Positions 1 through 11,525 of a stretch of 64,000 nucleotides of DNA are shown piece by piece. Location of the stretch: positions 13,162,160 through 13,226,159 of the forward strand of contig NC_047064.1 of NCBI RefSeq assembly GCF_902459465.1. Direction: 5' to 3'. Every line of letters starts with the position of its first letter. The first letter of the stretch is position 1. Origin of the DNA: Asterias rubens (Eukaryota; Echinodermata; Asteroidea; Forcipulatida; Asteriidae). Both the position numbers and the translations under genes were made by a program. A model generated the notes under the pieces. That model saw nothing but the letters and a program-made list of their open reading frames with translations, was not told where the DNA came from and did not search any database.

Positions 1-140
1 GACTTTGATGATGCTAACATGTAAATGTACATAAACGAGGAAGAAATATGCCTGCAGTACATACAATGTACATGGGAAGTGTATGCAGTGTGTTTTAATG
101 CTACACGTATGTACAAAGTGTGGACCTGAGAAAAAAAGAG

Positions 141-206
141 GTCCCCATAAAATGTATGGAGTTGAAACACTATGTGGACATAATGTGTACAAAACATACC
201 GAGGAC
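141..206. repeat. 66-bp dispersed duplicate, first copy
   Basis: GTCCCCATAAAATGTATGGA through CAAAACATACCGAGG recurs at 1047-1110 with one or two differences. Confidence 0.75.
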
Positions 207-289
207 TTTAACAAAAGGGATCCGGGACAACGGCATACTAACTGGGGACAGTCCTCATTTAGTTTTCGTGAACAAAACCATAGCAATGC

Positions 290-394
290 TAAACAACTCC
301 AAACAATGGGAGAACAAAGGGTTGTCCTCCGTTTGCACCAAAACAACTCCAAACAATGGGAGAACAAAGGGTTGTCCTCCGTTTGCACCACTTA
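290..394. repeat. Two-copy tandem repeat of about 52 bp
   Basis: AACTCCAAACAATGGGAGAA and CAAAGGGTTGTCCTCCGTTT occur twice in direct succession, identical in both copies. Confidence 0.85.
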
Positions 395-1046
395 CAAGAG
401 TATTTGTAAATATACCGCAATATATCTTGGAAAACAGAGAACAGACGCTATGCTAGTACGCATAAATAATATTTAGAAGTACATTACATGCAAGGTACAT
501 GTATAGTTGTGTACTGCATTGCTCAAAAAGCAGGGCGCCATGATGGTTGCCGGTATCTCGGTTGTCATGGTCATACAGAATCCTTAACGTGCTGATCATG
601 CGCGCATCAGCACATGTCATAAGGGCTATTGAAACTGTTTTTCTTTTTAGGCATAAGAAAGCAATAACAAACGCAACTAGACGCCATCGTGTATAGTCTG
701 GATATGGAAACTCAGACTTGACTCAAATTCTTTTAGACAGCCTAAAAAAAGAAAAACCTCAAAATGTGACAGCAACGTCAATAAGATCCCTTTTGAGTAA
801 TAGGACACCAGACTGCCTCCAGCCATTCTTGTTGACTCTACTCAGTCAAATCTTCTTCAAATCCATTTGGGGATCTTTCCCCATTGCCCCTTGAGGGATG
901 CAGCACTCCAGAGATGAGCTGCTGAGGTACATCTTAGTTTAGGGGCCGTTCAGAGTTTATCAATCTTGAAAAATTTTGATATTTGTTGGAAATTGTTTTA
1001 AAGGCAAAGAATGGTGTGGCTTTTTGGAACCGTTTGATTGTTTTAG

Positions 1047-1110
1047 GTCCCCATAAAACGTATGGAGTTGAAACACTATGTGGACATAATGTGTACAAAA
1101 CATACCGAGG
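1047..1110. repeat. 66-bp dispersed duplicate, second copy
   Basis: A near-identical partner of 141-206. It directly precedes the palindrome-family arm at 1165-1250. Confidence 0.75.
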
Positions 1111-1164
1111 TTATGAGCGTACTGATCGAAACGTCGAGTTAATCCAACGATTCTTTTCAGAACC

Positions 1165-1250
1165 CCCCCCAACTCATTTAGAGATAGTCATTACATGGTG
1201 TTACCGCATATTTTATTTCCACCATGCAAAGTTTCAAATCCTACTTATAA
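1165..1250. repeat. One arm of the 62.0-kb palindrome family
   Basis: AACTCATTTAGAGATAGTCA, then TTACATGGTGTTACCGCA and ACAAAGTTTCAAATCCTA-like sequence, matching 62087-62165 with few differences. Confidence 0.75.
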
Positions 1251-3107
1251 ATATAAACCTTTCTCATGCATCTGAGTGAAAGCACACAATTCTATGAAAA
1301 AGGTTTTTTTTTTCTTTCATTCGTTTCTTGCAATTTAGATGACCAATTGAGCCCAAATTTCACAGGTTAAGTTTTGATTTGGGATACACGCAGTACATTG
1401 CAGTATCAATACTCCCTGTGTATAAAATTACTGTGCAATTTTTATAAGAACAGAAGTCATATTTAATTTAAATGTAAATTTCTCTCCAAACAGATGCTTT
1501 TAAAATGCTCTTCTTAATGTGCTTGCTTTGGTGAACTTCATGTATTGTATTTTGCTATGATAAGTATTGATTTGTTTATTTATTATTGATCCCACTTACA
1601 GTGGTAAACAATTACAGTTGTACATGAAAACAGTACAACTATTTACATTATTATAGCATGCGATTTGAAAGGCTCGACAAAGGCTCGACGGGCATCCTAC
1701 TTTCTATCTGCCTTTTTTACACATTTATGTATTTCCCCTGTTTTTATTTAGTGTGTCTGTTATTATGTATTTTCTGGCCCGATATGAAAGAGAAATGTGA
1801 CATGACCTACATGTAAAGGGCTTCAGTACAAACTACTGTGCATAAAAGCCTTGGGGGGGGTACATCATTTGTTTAGGTACCAGTACATTATAATGTACTA
1901 CGTGATTAAAAATTTATTTTACAAAATGAACTTTTGTGGTAGCTTAGAACTCTATCTGTCTATGCTAATTATGGCTCAAGAATGTCAAATATGTAGAAAA
2001 ATTGATTAATCAGTAGGGACATATTTGTACTTCATTACAATCTTTTATACTGTACTATTCAATTAGACAGGTAGGCCTATAGGCTTTTAGATAAAAATTA
2101 CACAATTTCTCATTGGGATCATTCACCAAAGTATGATCCTGATCTTGCCTTTAAACTTTAAAATTTAAGGGCATGTGATCTGTGAAACTAAAGGGAATAA
2201 CTACACTGTGTACGCTTGAATGATTTGTGCATACGGTGGCAGAGAAAGACGTCATGAAGTGCAGCATACAGTCTGTGCTTGTTAATTCATAGACAGCCAA
2301 AACACACCAATATGCATATTATCATGTGTCAATGTGTGTAAGAAAAAATCAAAAATAATCAAATGACTAATAATCCAATAGACTCAACAACAACTCTGGA
2401 AGCCGATGGGTACACTTGTCCTCACTCCCCAGTGACAGCTCAATTATGTACTTGGCCTGTGACCTTTACGTTTACTTGTCAAGACAAGAATCAATAAAAA
2501 CCCTGAGCCTCTTTCAGTAGTACGTAACTGGCTGAATACGCACATGACCCATACGATGTTTGTTCTCAAATGTATTAGCCGGGCTACATAACTTCATTTA
2601 GACACTTGGCATGATTCAACGCAGGTCTCTCCACATGCGCAACCTAGCATATCCGACAGATACGTGCAGATTTCGGCCGATACGCAACACTAAAAATAAA
2701 ATTAAATAAAAAATGTCATTGACAAAAATCAAGAGACCACAAGGTGATTGCAAAGTAGTCTTTTAAAACCAAGACAAACCATGTTGAAGAAAACATTCTG
2801 AAGACCTTGGTTCAATTTAGCGTGCTTTTGCCAAACAAATTTGGGTCCAGTTTTGGGAAAAAAATTAAGGAGAACCCTGCAAGAGCATGCTGATTTAAAC
2901 GTAAAGTTATAAGAAAGGTTTAATCATACAATCAAAGAAAAAGTTGAAAATATCAAAAGACTGTCATCAGTGTTGAATACCAACTGCATTTGGTCGAAGT
3001 ATTAACAAACTGAGATGTTTATAAATGTTTCCAATTCTCTGACTTAACATTAATATAATTGCGGTACCCGCTGCCAAAACATAGGATTGGAACTGCATCT
3101 AACTACC
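1251..3107. other. Non-coding, AT-rich; no gene seen
   Basis: No exon-like frame. A possible decayed MITE piece lies at about 1310-1400, and a G8 run at about 1853. The rest is unique-looking AT-rich sequence with scattered TGTACAT words. Confidence 0.5.
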
Positions 3108-3225
3108 AGGCAATCTCAGTAGTCTAGTTGGTAATACCTATGTTATTATTATTATTATTAAGACACTGCTCTAGAATTGCAAGGGTCGTGGGTTCGAATC
3201 CAACCCGAGTAAATATGCCTGTGAC
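3108..3225 (+). repeat. tRNA-derived SINE head
   Basis: TAGTCTAGTTGG (about 3120) fits a pol III A box and GGTTCGAATCC (about 3190) is a perfect B box. A TTA microsatellite sits where the anticodon region should be, and the T-stem is imperfect, so this is a SINE or tRNA relic rather than a tRNA gene. Confidence 0.55.
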
Positions 3226-3229
3226 ATTT

Positions 3230-4090
3230 TTTCACAGGACTCAAAAAGTATGGGGTATTTTTCCAAATAATTACTTCAAAGGTAATCCTTTCTCAACATC
3301 AACAGCTGCAGCGCTTCTCAGTATTTATACGTACATGTACCGTTAAAAACAAATAACTGTTCTTCAATTCAGATTAACACACCTAGTGAACAAATTTACA
3401 TTTGGTGGAAGCTGCACAGTTGAACGCATTCCAAAGAATTGGTTTCAAAATTACCTTTAGTTGAGAGATCTCCATTAAAGCTATTAGGGTTATGGATACA
3501 TACCTTGATAGTGACCCAGACAAATGTGCTTTATTTTTATCAGCGAGCCCCCTTGAACATGTTTAAAATAGTACTCATAAATACCTCAGATAGTTTCGCT
3601 ATTTCTATTGGTGGAGATCGCGTCACGTGGAGGTGTTTTACGGTCGATAATGACCACACCTCGAAAAAAAATAATAATAATAAATTACAAAACACAACAC
3701 CCCCGTCCGAGAATAATCAAATCAGACAGGGCCTAGCATTTTTCTGGATGATTTGTATTGTAACCATTGAATTGTATACAATCTGTGCTGCATACATTGC
3801 AAAGGCTGCTTTGAGGTCTTGCATTTAAAACAATTTTTATGGGAGTCTAATCCATTACGACATACATGTACATCTGATCCAAATAATTTCAGCCCCTGGC
3901 TTTTTCATTCCTTTGAGTGGATTTTGATTAACCAGTTATTGCTGCATGGCGTGTTTGGCCTAACGTACCAATTTTTCTCTGGATGCATACCGGGAAGTGC
4001 CTTTTGTGTTTAAAAAATGTTGTGCCACATTGGATGACCAGATAAAAGGTCAAACAAACGCCAGTGAGCTTGTTTAGATGATCTTCCTGT
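3230..4090. other. Non-coding; no gene seen
   Basis: A 129-codon open frame (3439-3828) has no recognisable domain and no ATG context or splice sites that would support it. Nothing else was noted. Confidence 0.4.
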
Positions 4091-4091
4091 C

Positions 4092-4230
4092 GTTCGTTCG
4101 TTCGTTCGTTCGTTCGTTCGTTCGTTTGTTTGTTTGTTTGTTTGTTTGTTGGGGTGTTTGATTGGTTGTTTGTTCGTTTGTTTGTTTGTTGGGGTGTTTG
4201 TTGTGGTGTCTGTTGGCGGGGGGGGGGGGG
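4092..4230. repeat. GTTC/GTTT microsatellite and poly-G run
   Basis: About ten GTTC units pass directly into GTTT units, with variants up to a G12 tract at about 4219-4230. Confidence 0.9.
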
Positions 4231-4274
4231 TATGTCTGTCGGGCTGCTGTTGGGTTTGTTAGTTAAGTGTGCTT

Positions 4275-4497
4275 GTTAAATATTTATTGTTTTTGTTTTA
4301 TCTAATTTTAGTTCTCATGACGTCTCTTTTGACTTTGCTCTTAATTTTTCAATTTTTCTTGTGTATAAATTTTCTCTCTGCTTTTTAAAATGTTTATATT
4401 CATGTAATAATGTAAATCTGTATTTTAATTCAGTCTCTGGACTGCGACAAGCAGATGTTTTTACAATAAACCAGTAATAATAATAATAATAATAAAA
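4275..4497 (+). repeat. 3' tail remnant of a non-LTR retrotransposon
   Basis: T-rich sequence with TGGACTGCGACAAGCAGATG and AATAAACC, ending in an AAT microsatellite (4474-4497). It is preceded by a GTTC/GTTT microsatellite and a G12 run (4092-4230). There is no coding remnant. Confidence 0.45.
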
Positions 4498-4589
4498 AGG
4501 GATCTCAGCAATCTTCCAAGAGGGGATATATACATTAAACACTAAGTGAGCAAGCTGGCAAAAGCCAATCTCTCTCTCATACAAACATT

Positions 4590-4765
4590 CAGGCCTGATA
4601 CTTCACGGAGGCAACGGAGGCGATTGCCTCCGTTGCCCCTTGTCATTGCCTTGGTGCCCTTGAAATGCTCCAGTAGAAATTTACAATTCCCTCATAGGGT
4701 GCCCTTTGCCAAAGAGAAAATGCCTTGGTGCCCTTACCCTTTCAAAAACGAAGCATACAGGCCTG
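4590..4765. repeat. Short repeat bounded by CAGGCCTG
   Basis: A 176-bp element starting and ending with the palindromic word CAGGCCTG, with diagnostic internal words TTGCCTTGGTGCCCTTGAAA and GTAGAAATTTACAATTCCCT. Copies: 49853-50047, 53317-53492, about 56015-56158, 57916-58085; a fragment is at about 20205-20260. Confidence 0.7.
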
Positions 4766-6358
4766 AACATTGGTTTTAAAAGTGTATGATTATGAATCAA
4801 GAAGTTGTGATAGTACAACTAGATGACTGTACATTACAATGTACAAACTTTTTTCATGCACTTATTTATAATTCTAGTAATCTGTGAAATCAGCAATTAG
4901 CCTTGGGATTGCAAATCCCGCATTCTCAACACTGGACCAAGGCGGCGGCACTTCATTTCACCCAAACAGAGGACAATTACGTAGAAAGAAAGTTACTTTC
5001 TTCTGATGTACATCTTGGGGGGTGGGGGGGGGGGGTATTTAGTACACTTTAATCTCTAATTCCAGAAAATCACTCTATTGTTGCAAGAAAAGGAACTATG
5101 TGGAATCCAGAGGCATCAAAGGTTGTATTCCATTTTCATTGTACATTACTGAGGATCAGGCAAGTTTGAGTGGACTTAGATTGCATCCTAGGTTTTGGCT
5201 TAATTGTAATGAAGGTCCAAATCGGTCAGTTTGTGAGTTACACTTGGTTATAAATGTAACCGCTTTTAAAGTTAGAATTCCTCTACGTTTCTATAGGGAC
5301 AACTTGTATGCAGCTTACCATGGTGTCAGTAATACTGAACACGCTTTCATGTCAACGAATACCACTGAAACTTAAAGAAGGTGCACTGAATTGTATCATT
5401 TTCAATCATTGTTCTCAGCAAGATGCAATTTTTGTTTTAATCTTGATAACAAATATCAAATTATTGGTAAGCAGCAAAGAAAAATATAAATTGCCACAAC
5501 TCAAAGAAATAATGAAGAAATGTATTAGCATTGGCAGAGACCACAAGTTATCTTCAGCAGAAAAAAACTTTCCAAGCGCTCACTTAATTGACTTTTAAAG
5601 ACACAAAATGCTTAACTCAAAACTTTATTTTTATGTGTAAAAGCATGCAACATTCATTTTGTGCACACTTCTCAGATTGTACATTCAATGATACATTTAT
5701 GGATATTCTTCCAGCATGGACTATTTTCCCGCATGGACATATTACTTGCTTCAGATTTTTGGCCACATATCAAAAACATGGACACCTTTTTAAAACCAAA
5801 GCTACATCAATTTGCTAATTAAAGCTATAAAAAGACTATTTCCATTTAAATGTAGAATAGAATTATTTATGAAATTATATACGCCCCTTAAAAGTTTATG
5901 TTGCTTCGCGGGCCCACATACATACTGTATCTACATTTATTTGTATCATTGAAATAATAACAGCTCTCGAGTCTCTACTAAAAAATAACAAAAACCCTAT
6001 CCTCCCCAGAAGCAAATTCAGCCGTGATCTCAGAATTCATTCCCACACAAACATTTTGTACACTGAATTAAACCAGTATAAAATGCGAACACAGGTTTGG
6101 GGCTAGAAACTAGAGTCCTCTATTCACTGGCCCTTAAGCATTTTCTACTTGGGAGCGGGAGAAATGCAACTTCAGGAAAAAAAACACATCATGAGTAGGA
6201 AAACAGACAATGTGACCGAGAATCCGAGATCTCGTTCTGATATTGATCTACATGGATCATGTTACGAATTAAAATTTAAAAAGGACTGTCCCCTCTCCAT
6301 ATTAGTGATGCGACACACATTGTACATTGCACTACACATTTGAGACACATTGTACATT
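4766..6358. other. Non-coding; no gene seen
   Basis: G-rich run at about 5017-5036. Overlapping short frames between 5100 and 5820 have no recognisable protein content. Confidence 0.45.
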
Positions 6359-7142
6359 AATAGACCGATTGCGCTACCAATGTTTACATGTGATCACGTG
6401 ACCTACAAAGTGGGTATAGAAAAACACAGCTACACAGGAAAGACATGGGAAAACTTGTACCGATGAACCATAATGGGCTGTATTTTCAATAAATAACACT
6501 TTTTAACTAAAAACGGAACCATTTTTATAACGGTGAATATTGTGATGTTGATTTAAATCTCATTGCTGTTTGATGTTCCCAGATTTCTACTACAAAAGAG
6601 GTTTCTTTTGAGAGTATGGTTAGACTATGTAAATTACCGGGGTCGAGCGAGCTCACATGCCATGGACTTTGTGCTGTGCACGGCATGAAGTTGGGCTGTG
6701 ACAAGGGAGATAGCAAAGTTGTCCGACTCGTAGCTGACAGCTACCCCTTCTAATCAAATATTTTGAGGGTGAAAATAAAGAGATTGCAGCTTCTTAATTG
6801 AATTTTTATTAAAAGTATTGGCAGCAAAATCATAACAATGAGGGCAAAATAAACCACACTTTCCGGCACAAACACTTGACATCGTGTGAACATTCTCTTG
6901 GAATTTCCTATTTGGTGGAACTGTGTTTACCCATTACTGGCATTGTTCAGCCACCGGTAAGGTCTCATGTTACAAACTCCAAAATATTCTTTAGTGATTC
7001 CGAGAATGTACAATTATTTTTTGAGGCACAAATTGCAACAGTTATCATGTCTTTTTAACGCACGTTTATCCAGTACGCCGTGTTTGTTTACATCCAATAC
7101 CCACTATAGGTCATGTGACGCACGGAGCGCAATCGGTCTATT
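6359..7142. mobile_element. Inverted-repeat DNA element with about 55-bp termini, no transposase seen
   Basis: The left terminus AATAGACCGATTGCGCTACC and the inverse of the right terminus AATAGACCGATTGCGCTCCG agree, then diverge and re-align over CATGACCTA and GTGGGTAT. The interior (about 670 bp) has no recognisable coding frame. It is probably a non-autonomous cut-and-paste element; no clear target-site duplication could be fixed. Confidence 0.65.
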
Positions 7143-7485
7143 GTACTATATTTACGCACAAGGCATGTTTGTGCTGCAAACATACAAATGTGCCTAAAGT
7201 AGGCAGTGACAGGGCTCGAATATTTATGCCAAAACTGTTTTAAATCACTAATAAGCTTAGCTGAGAGAGTTAGAAAATACCAACTCTTGCTGTTGACATT
7301 TAAACACTTGCAATCCTATTTATGAGAAGCATTCAAACAAAATAAAAGCCCATCCAACCCAGACTCGCAACAAACAATTATTAACAATTATAACACACTT
7401 CATCGACCATCACTAGAATACAATCACACTTTTTGAAAAACGTTCCATCTTGCCAACACATTTTCACTCTTTTTTACAATAAGAG

Positions 7486-8404
7486 AAAATTAAATACTAG
7501 GCCTACTAGGCCCAATGCCAGTAACTTTGTACCCAATGATACCCAATTGTCGTACCCAAGTCACTTCGTACCCGAGTCATTTCGTACCCGAGTCATTTCG
7601 TACCTGAGTCACTTCGTACCCGAGTCACTTCGTATCCCAATTGTCTGACTCTGGCAGAAGTGGCCGGCTTTATTATTACTTTCTTTCATGTGAACATTGA
7701 CACTGATTATATTTCATGGTAATTAAATGTTCCTCACTATACCTTTGTAAAAAAAAGTGTCCAGTTGTTATTATTATTGGTGAATTATTTAAGTTCTTCA
7801 CTTTGACGCGATTTTCTCATGGAGCCATGGGCTCCGTTTTTGACTTGTCCGACGAAGAATGGCACGCATTAAGGGCATACTTTACACAAGCTTTTCCTCC
7901 TAAATTACTCCTAAAAAGTGAATGTTTTATTTACTGATAACCAGTGCTGATAACAAAAACGAATCCCAAACTTTGGTTAAAAAAAAAAACACGAAGGTTT
8001 GTTTCAAATCGTTTCCTTCATTCACGTCTGACGTGACTTGGGTACGAGTGACTTGGGTATGAAGTGGCTTGGGTACGAAGTGGCTTGGGTACGAATTGAC
8101 TTGGGTACGAAGTGGCTTGGGTACGAAGTGACTTGGGTACGAAGTTGCTTGGGTACGAAGTAGCTTGGGTACGAAGTGACTTGGGTACGAAGTGGCTTGG
8201 GTACGAAGTGGCTTGGGTACGAAGTGACTTGGGTACGAAGTGACTTGGGTACGAAGTGGCTTGGGTACGAAGTAGCTTGGGTACGAAGTGACTTGGGTAC
8301 AAATAGCCCCACTTATGTGGCCAAGGATAGCTATCCTTGGCCACACAAGTGGGGCTAGGGTACAAAGTGATCGACATTCACCAGGCCTACAGTATTTTAT
8401 TTCA
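7486..8404. mobile_element. Foldback-type element with inverted arrays of a 16-bp tandem repeat
   Basis: The outer ends are inverted relative to each other (AATACTAGGCCTACTAGG at 7493-7510 against the complement of TAGGCCTACAGTATTTTA near 8392, and ACTTTGTACCC on both sides). The left arm (about 7541-7636) holds about 5.5 copies of CACTTCGTACCCGAGT; the right arm (about 8034-8303) holds about 17 copies of its reverse complement ACTTGGGTACGAAGTG. A 54-bp palindrome (8304-8357) follows the right array. Drosophila FB and sea urchin TU elements have this architecture. The 16-bp period keeps several frames open, so the open frames over the array are not genes. Confidence 0.68.
8034..8303. repeat. 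16-bp minisatellite, right arm of the foldback element
   Basis: About 17 tandem units of ACTTGGGTACGAAGTG with variation confined mostly to the last few bases (GTGAC, GTGGC, GTAGC, GTTGC). The homologous array at 7541-7636 is in the opposite orientation. Confidence 0.85.
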
Positions 8405-8522
8405 TTACAAATGAAAAAGTTGTGGCAGATACAGAAACTTTCCCAGTTCTACTTTTTCAAACCTAACTAAATTATAAATTTACTCAAAAAAGGCAACCAC
8501 AAAATATGAGGTATTACAGTCG

Positions 8523-9505
8523 TTTGACCAGTTCTGGATCACTTTTTGAATTCACATCGGTTTTTGTTACAATCTCTTTGATATCTTAAACAAAAAAGTT
8601 TATCAGTTTACCTAAACATGACATAAAACTCACCAAGTATTCACTGACAAAAAAAGATTAGTTCTTTTGAAGAGGCTTTGAGAAAAGTATCGTCACCTTT
8701 ATTGACCAGTTCAGGATCAGTTGAATCTATTCTGAATCAGTAGAGTGCCCTTTATTGCAAACCCAGTCTCCCATTCATAAAACTGTTTCTCTAAAGGACA
8801 CGAAACTTCAGAGGTGTGTTGGCATGGACTTCGACTTCCTTTCTTTCGTGAATATCATGCAAGTGTCTTCAATAGCAGCGCAAAAACCCAGTAAACAAAA
8901 CCACAAAACATCAAAGGCAAATGAAAAAGTAAAGCGAACCTCAAAAGCATTATTGACCCCTCCAAGTTTAATTTTCTCACACACAAAAAAATCTACAAGA
9001 ATTTGTTGAAGTAATGTTTCTCAAAATTAACTAAATAAACTTTCTACTGCAGTAGTATGATTTTACCTTACTTAGTAAGTTAGTGCGGCACCATTTGACG
9101 CAATGAGATGTTGAGGTTGAGTGATCCCGAACTGGTCAAGGGTAAGTTGCCCCCCCCCCCCAAAGAAGATTTTGGTAACTTCGTTTCCTCAAAAAAAAAA
9201 GATGACTGCACAGTATTAACAGGAATTTTTTTTACAAATTGTTATCATTTTACATTAATATTTTAATATTACACACCAATTCTAAAAATTCTAAAAATGA
9301 TCAATTTCGCAGACAACCTTCAGGAAAATTGCCATAATTTATTTGCTGATGATGTTTGGCACCTTATTTTGGGTTTGTTGGTTTAATGGGTGTTAATCTT
9401 CACATTTATCAACAGAAATTGGTAATAATGAGAAGTGATATAATTATTTGGTTATTGCAAAGTTTAAGTGATCCCGAACCGGTCAATGATCCCGAACTGG
9501 TCAAT
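8523..9505. mobile_element. Inverted-repeat region with repeated TGACCAGTTCGGGATCA words
   Basis: TTGACCAGTTCTGGATCACT (8524) and TTGACCAGTTCAGGATCAGT (8703) on the left face AGTGATCCCGAACTGGTCAA (about 9120) and two adjacent copies at 9470-9505 on the right. The interior is AT-rich with no recognisable gene. It looks like a non-autonomous element with subterminal repeats. Confidence 0.5.
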
Positions 9506-11199
9506 ATGTATACCTTTTGATTGGCAAACAAAATTGCCCCAAGAAGTGAAAAAAAGTGGTGGCGAGGTAGAGGAAACAGAAATCTTTCCAAAATTTCAGC
9601 CAAAATTCTAGTTTTTGGGTAAAAACAAAGCATGATATCAATTCATTTAATTTATTAGGATATATGTGACTGTACACAAGTCATGAGTGATTACTAATCA
9701 GTCCACATTGTAAATTGCATCCAAAAAACATTCCAGGTTGACTCCAATGCTCCAAACGAAGCTGTCGTAAAACTTACCACTCCTTAAAAATTGCACTCCC
9801 ACTTGTAACTCTTTATGGCCTTTTACCAGGCCTCAAATGCGACTGCATCTGCTCATGACCTTCGGAATTCTCAAAGAGATACTATCCAACTTCCAAGCAG
9901 AGATCTGTCTTGTTGTTTACTAACTGAACTCCGTATGGTTAAGTGTTCATGTTTTTTAATAAAAATGTGAATGCATAGCTAGCTAGCTAGCTGTCGTGTG
10001 TGAACGTATGTGTACGTACGTCTGCTCTGCATGCTGCGCACACCGAACACATGTAATTTTTGGTACACTCCTACTTTTACCGTGGTTCCTAAATCTACCC
10101 TGTTAGTTTGTCTAGTATAAGAACAGGGCACCAGTTGTGCAAGTGCCTTCTCGACTCCTCGATCGGGGTTTGCTGCTTACAATAGTTTAATCAATTGTTT
10201 TATTACATCCTTTTCCAACGAAAAATAATAATAAAAGTGCGAAATTGTTGATAATCGATCAACTTATAATTTTATGAGTTGATTTAAATTCGAATAGTTG
10301 GACTTTTTGAATTAAAAGAAAGTGTGAACATTCTGTTGCCCGCAAAATCATGTGCGCTCCATACACGTTTCGGAGCTCCTTGTACTGGGTACGTTTTAGT
10401 GATTGGGTACTGGCGGTACTGGCAATAATTCTCTGTTCAATCACTAGCTCTCTGTGTGTGTGTGGAAATAAATGGGTATAGAATCCACACATTTACGGCT
10501 TACTGGATTTCCCGCTGTTTCGCCACTGCACACACTGCAGGACCGGCTGATATTTTGAAGTAAACTGGGGTTTAAGTTCAACTAGGTGCAGCTCAACTCA
10601 TCTATCATAGATACTGGGTTTGTATGCTTTCCATATTTGGTTGGAGAGTGATTAAGTTAGGTCGAAATTTCGATTCGAATAAGACCATACAAAATAGTTT
10701 TGACTGTCTGAAAATAGCACTGTTTTTTTTTTTCTTTCTGCTTGCAGTTTAAAGGATGTGTTTTTTACTTATTTAGTTCTATAACAATTAAGTAATTTAC
10801 CTGACTAGCTAGGCCTGTTTCGGAGTAGCCTACCCCTGTTTCTTTTTCAGCCGGCCTAGCCTGGCCAGTGGGAGTGGGCGGTTTTGTTCTCTTATTTGGG
10901 GGGGGGGGGGGTGTGCAGTAATAGCGTTTGAATTTTTTACCAATCAAGCTCAAAAAAGTGTGTAATTACTCGTCCTGACCCAAGAAGAGAGCTAGCTAGC
11001 TAGTAGTACAGTTTGTACTTATTGTGCAGGTTCATGTGGAAATAGAAATTGACGCTATTTCAATATAATAGGCCTTTTGTTTTCTCCTGTTTTAGCTAGG
11101 GCATATCATCAAAAGTAGGTCATTATATAGTGTAGGAAATCCTATCTATTTATATTAAACACGTTTGCCCACCACGACTACACACCTACCGTTCTTATT
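9506..11199. other. Non-coding region upstream of the PSIP1-like gene
   Basis: AGCT repeats at about 9977-9992 and 10992-11004, and a G12 run at about 10897-10908. A distal first exon or promoter of the PSIP1-like gene may lie here, but no specific signal was found. Confidence 0.4.
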
Positions 11200-11525
11200 T
11201 GCAACAAGATGCGATAACGTAACCCTCAGTCTAAATCATAAAAAAAGTGTTTTCTGTATTCTCCTGACAACCCCTGACATCGTGTTTTATTGTAGGTGAG
11301 CAGAAAATGTCAATGATCAAAACATTATATAAAGAAGACTTAATTAATGTGCATTTATAAGAACAAGACTTTAATTTAAGAAATGACCGCATGCATCAAG
11401 AAGAAAAGACGCAGAAATTACGCTGCATGATGAAAAGTATTAAGTTGAGTTTCTTGTTTGTTGTTGTTGTATAGCAAAACTATTCAAGTTCAGCTCTCAT
11501 CAGAGGACTCAAGAGGTAAACAAAG
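11200..11525 (+). promoter_or_regulatory. 5' flank and 5' UTR of the PSIP1-like gene
   Basis: Immediately upstream of the ATG is a T/G-rich tract ending in tgttgttgttgtatag (to about 11475), which resembles a splice acceptor. The ATG exon may therefore begin near 11476, with a non-coding first exon further upstream. No clear TATA box or CpG-island-like stretch is visible, so the true transcription start is unknown. Confidence 0.3.

Noticed and set aside
3108..3225. A functional tRNA gene
   Set aside because: A and B boxes are present but the anticodon region is a TTA microsatellite and the stems do not pair.
7927..8377. Overlapping long frames with SHFVPKPLRTQ repeats on the - strand
   Set aside because: They are translations of the 16-bp minisatellite; because 16 is not a multiple of three, several frames are open. 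No gene.
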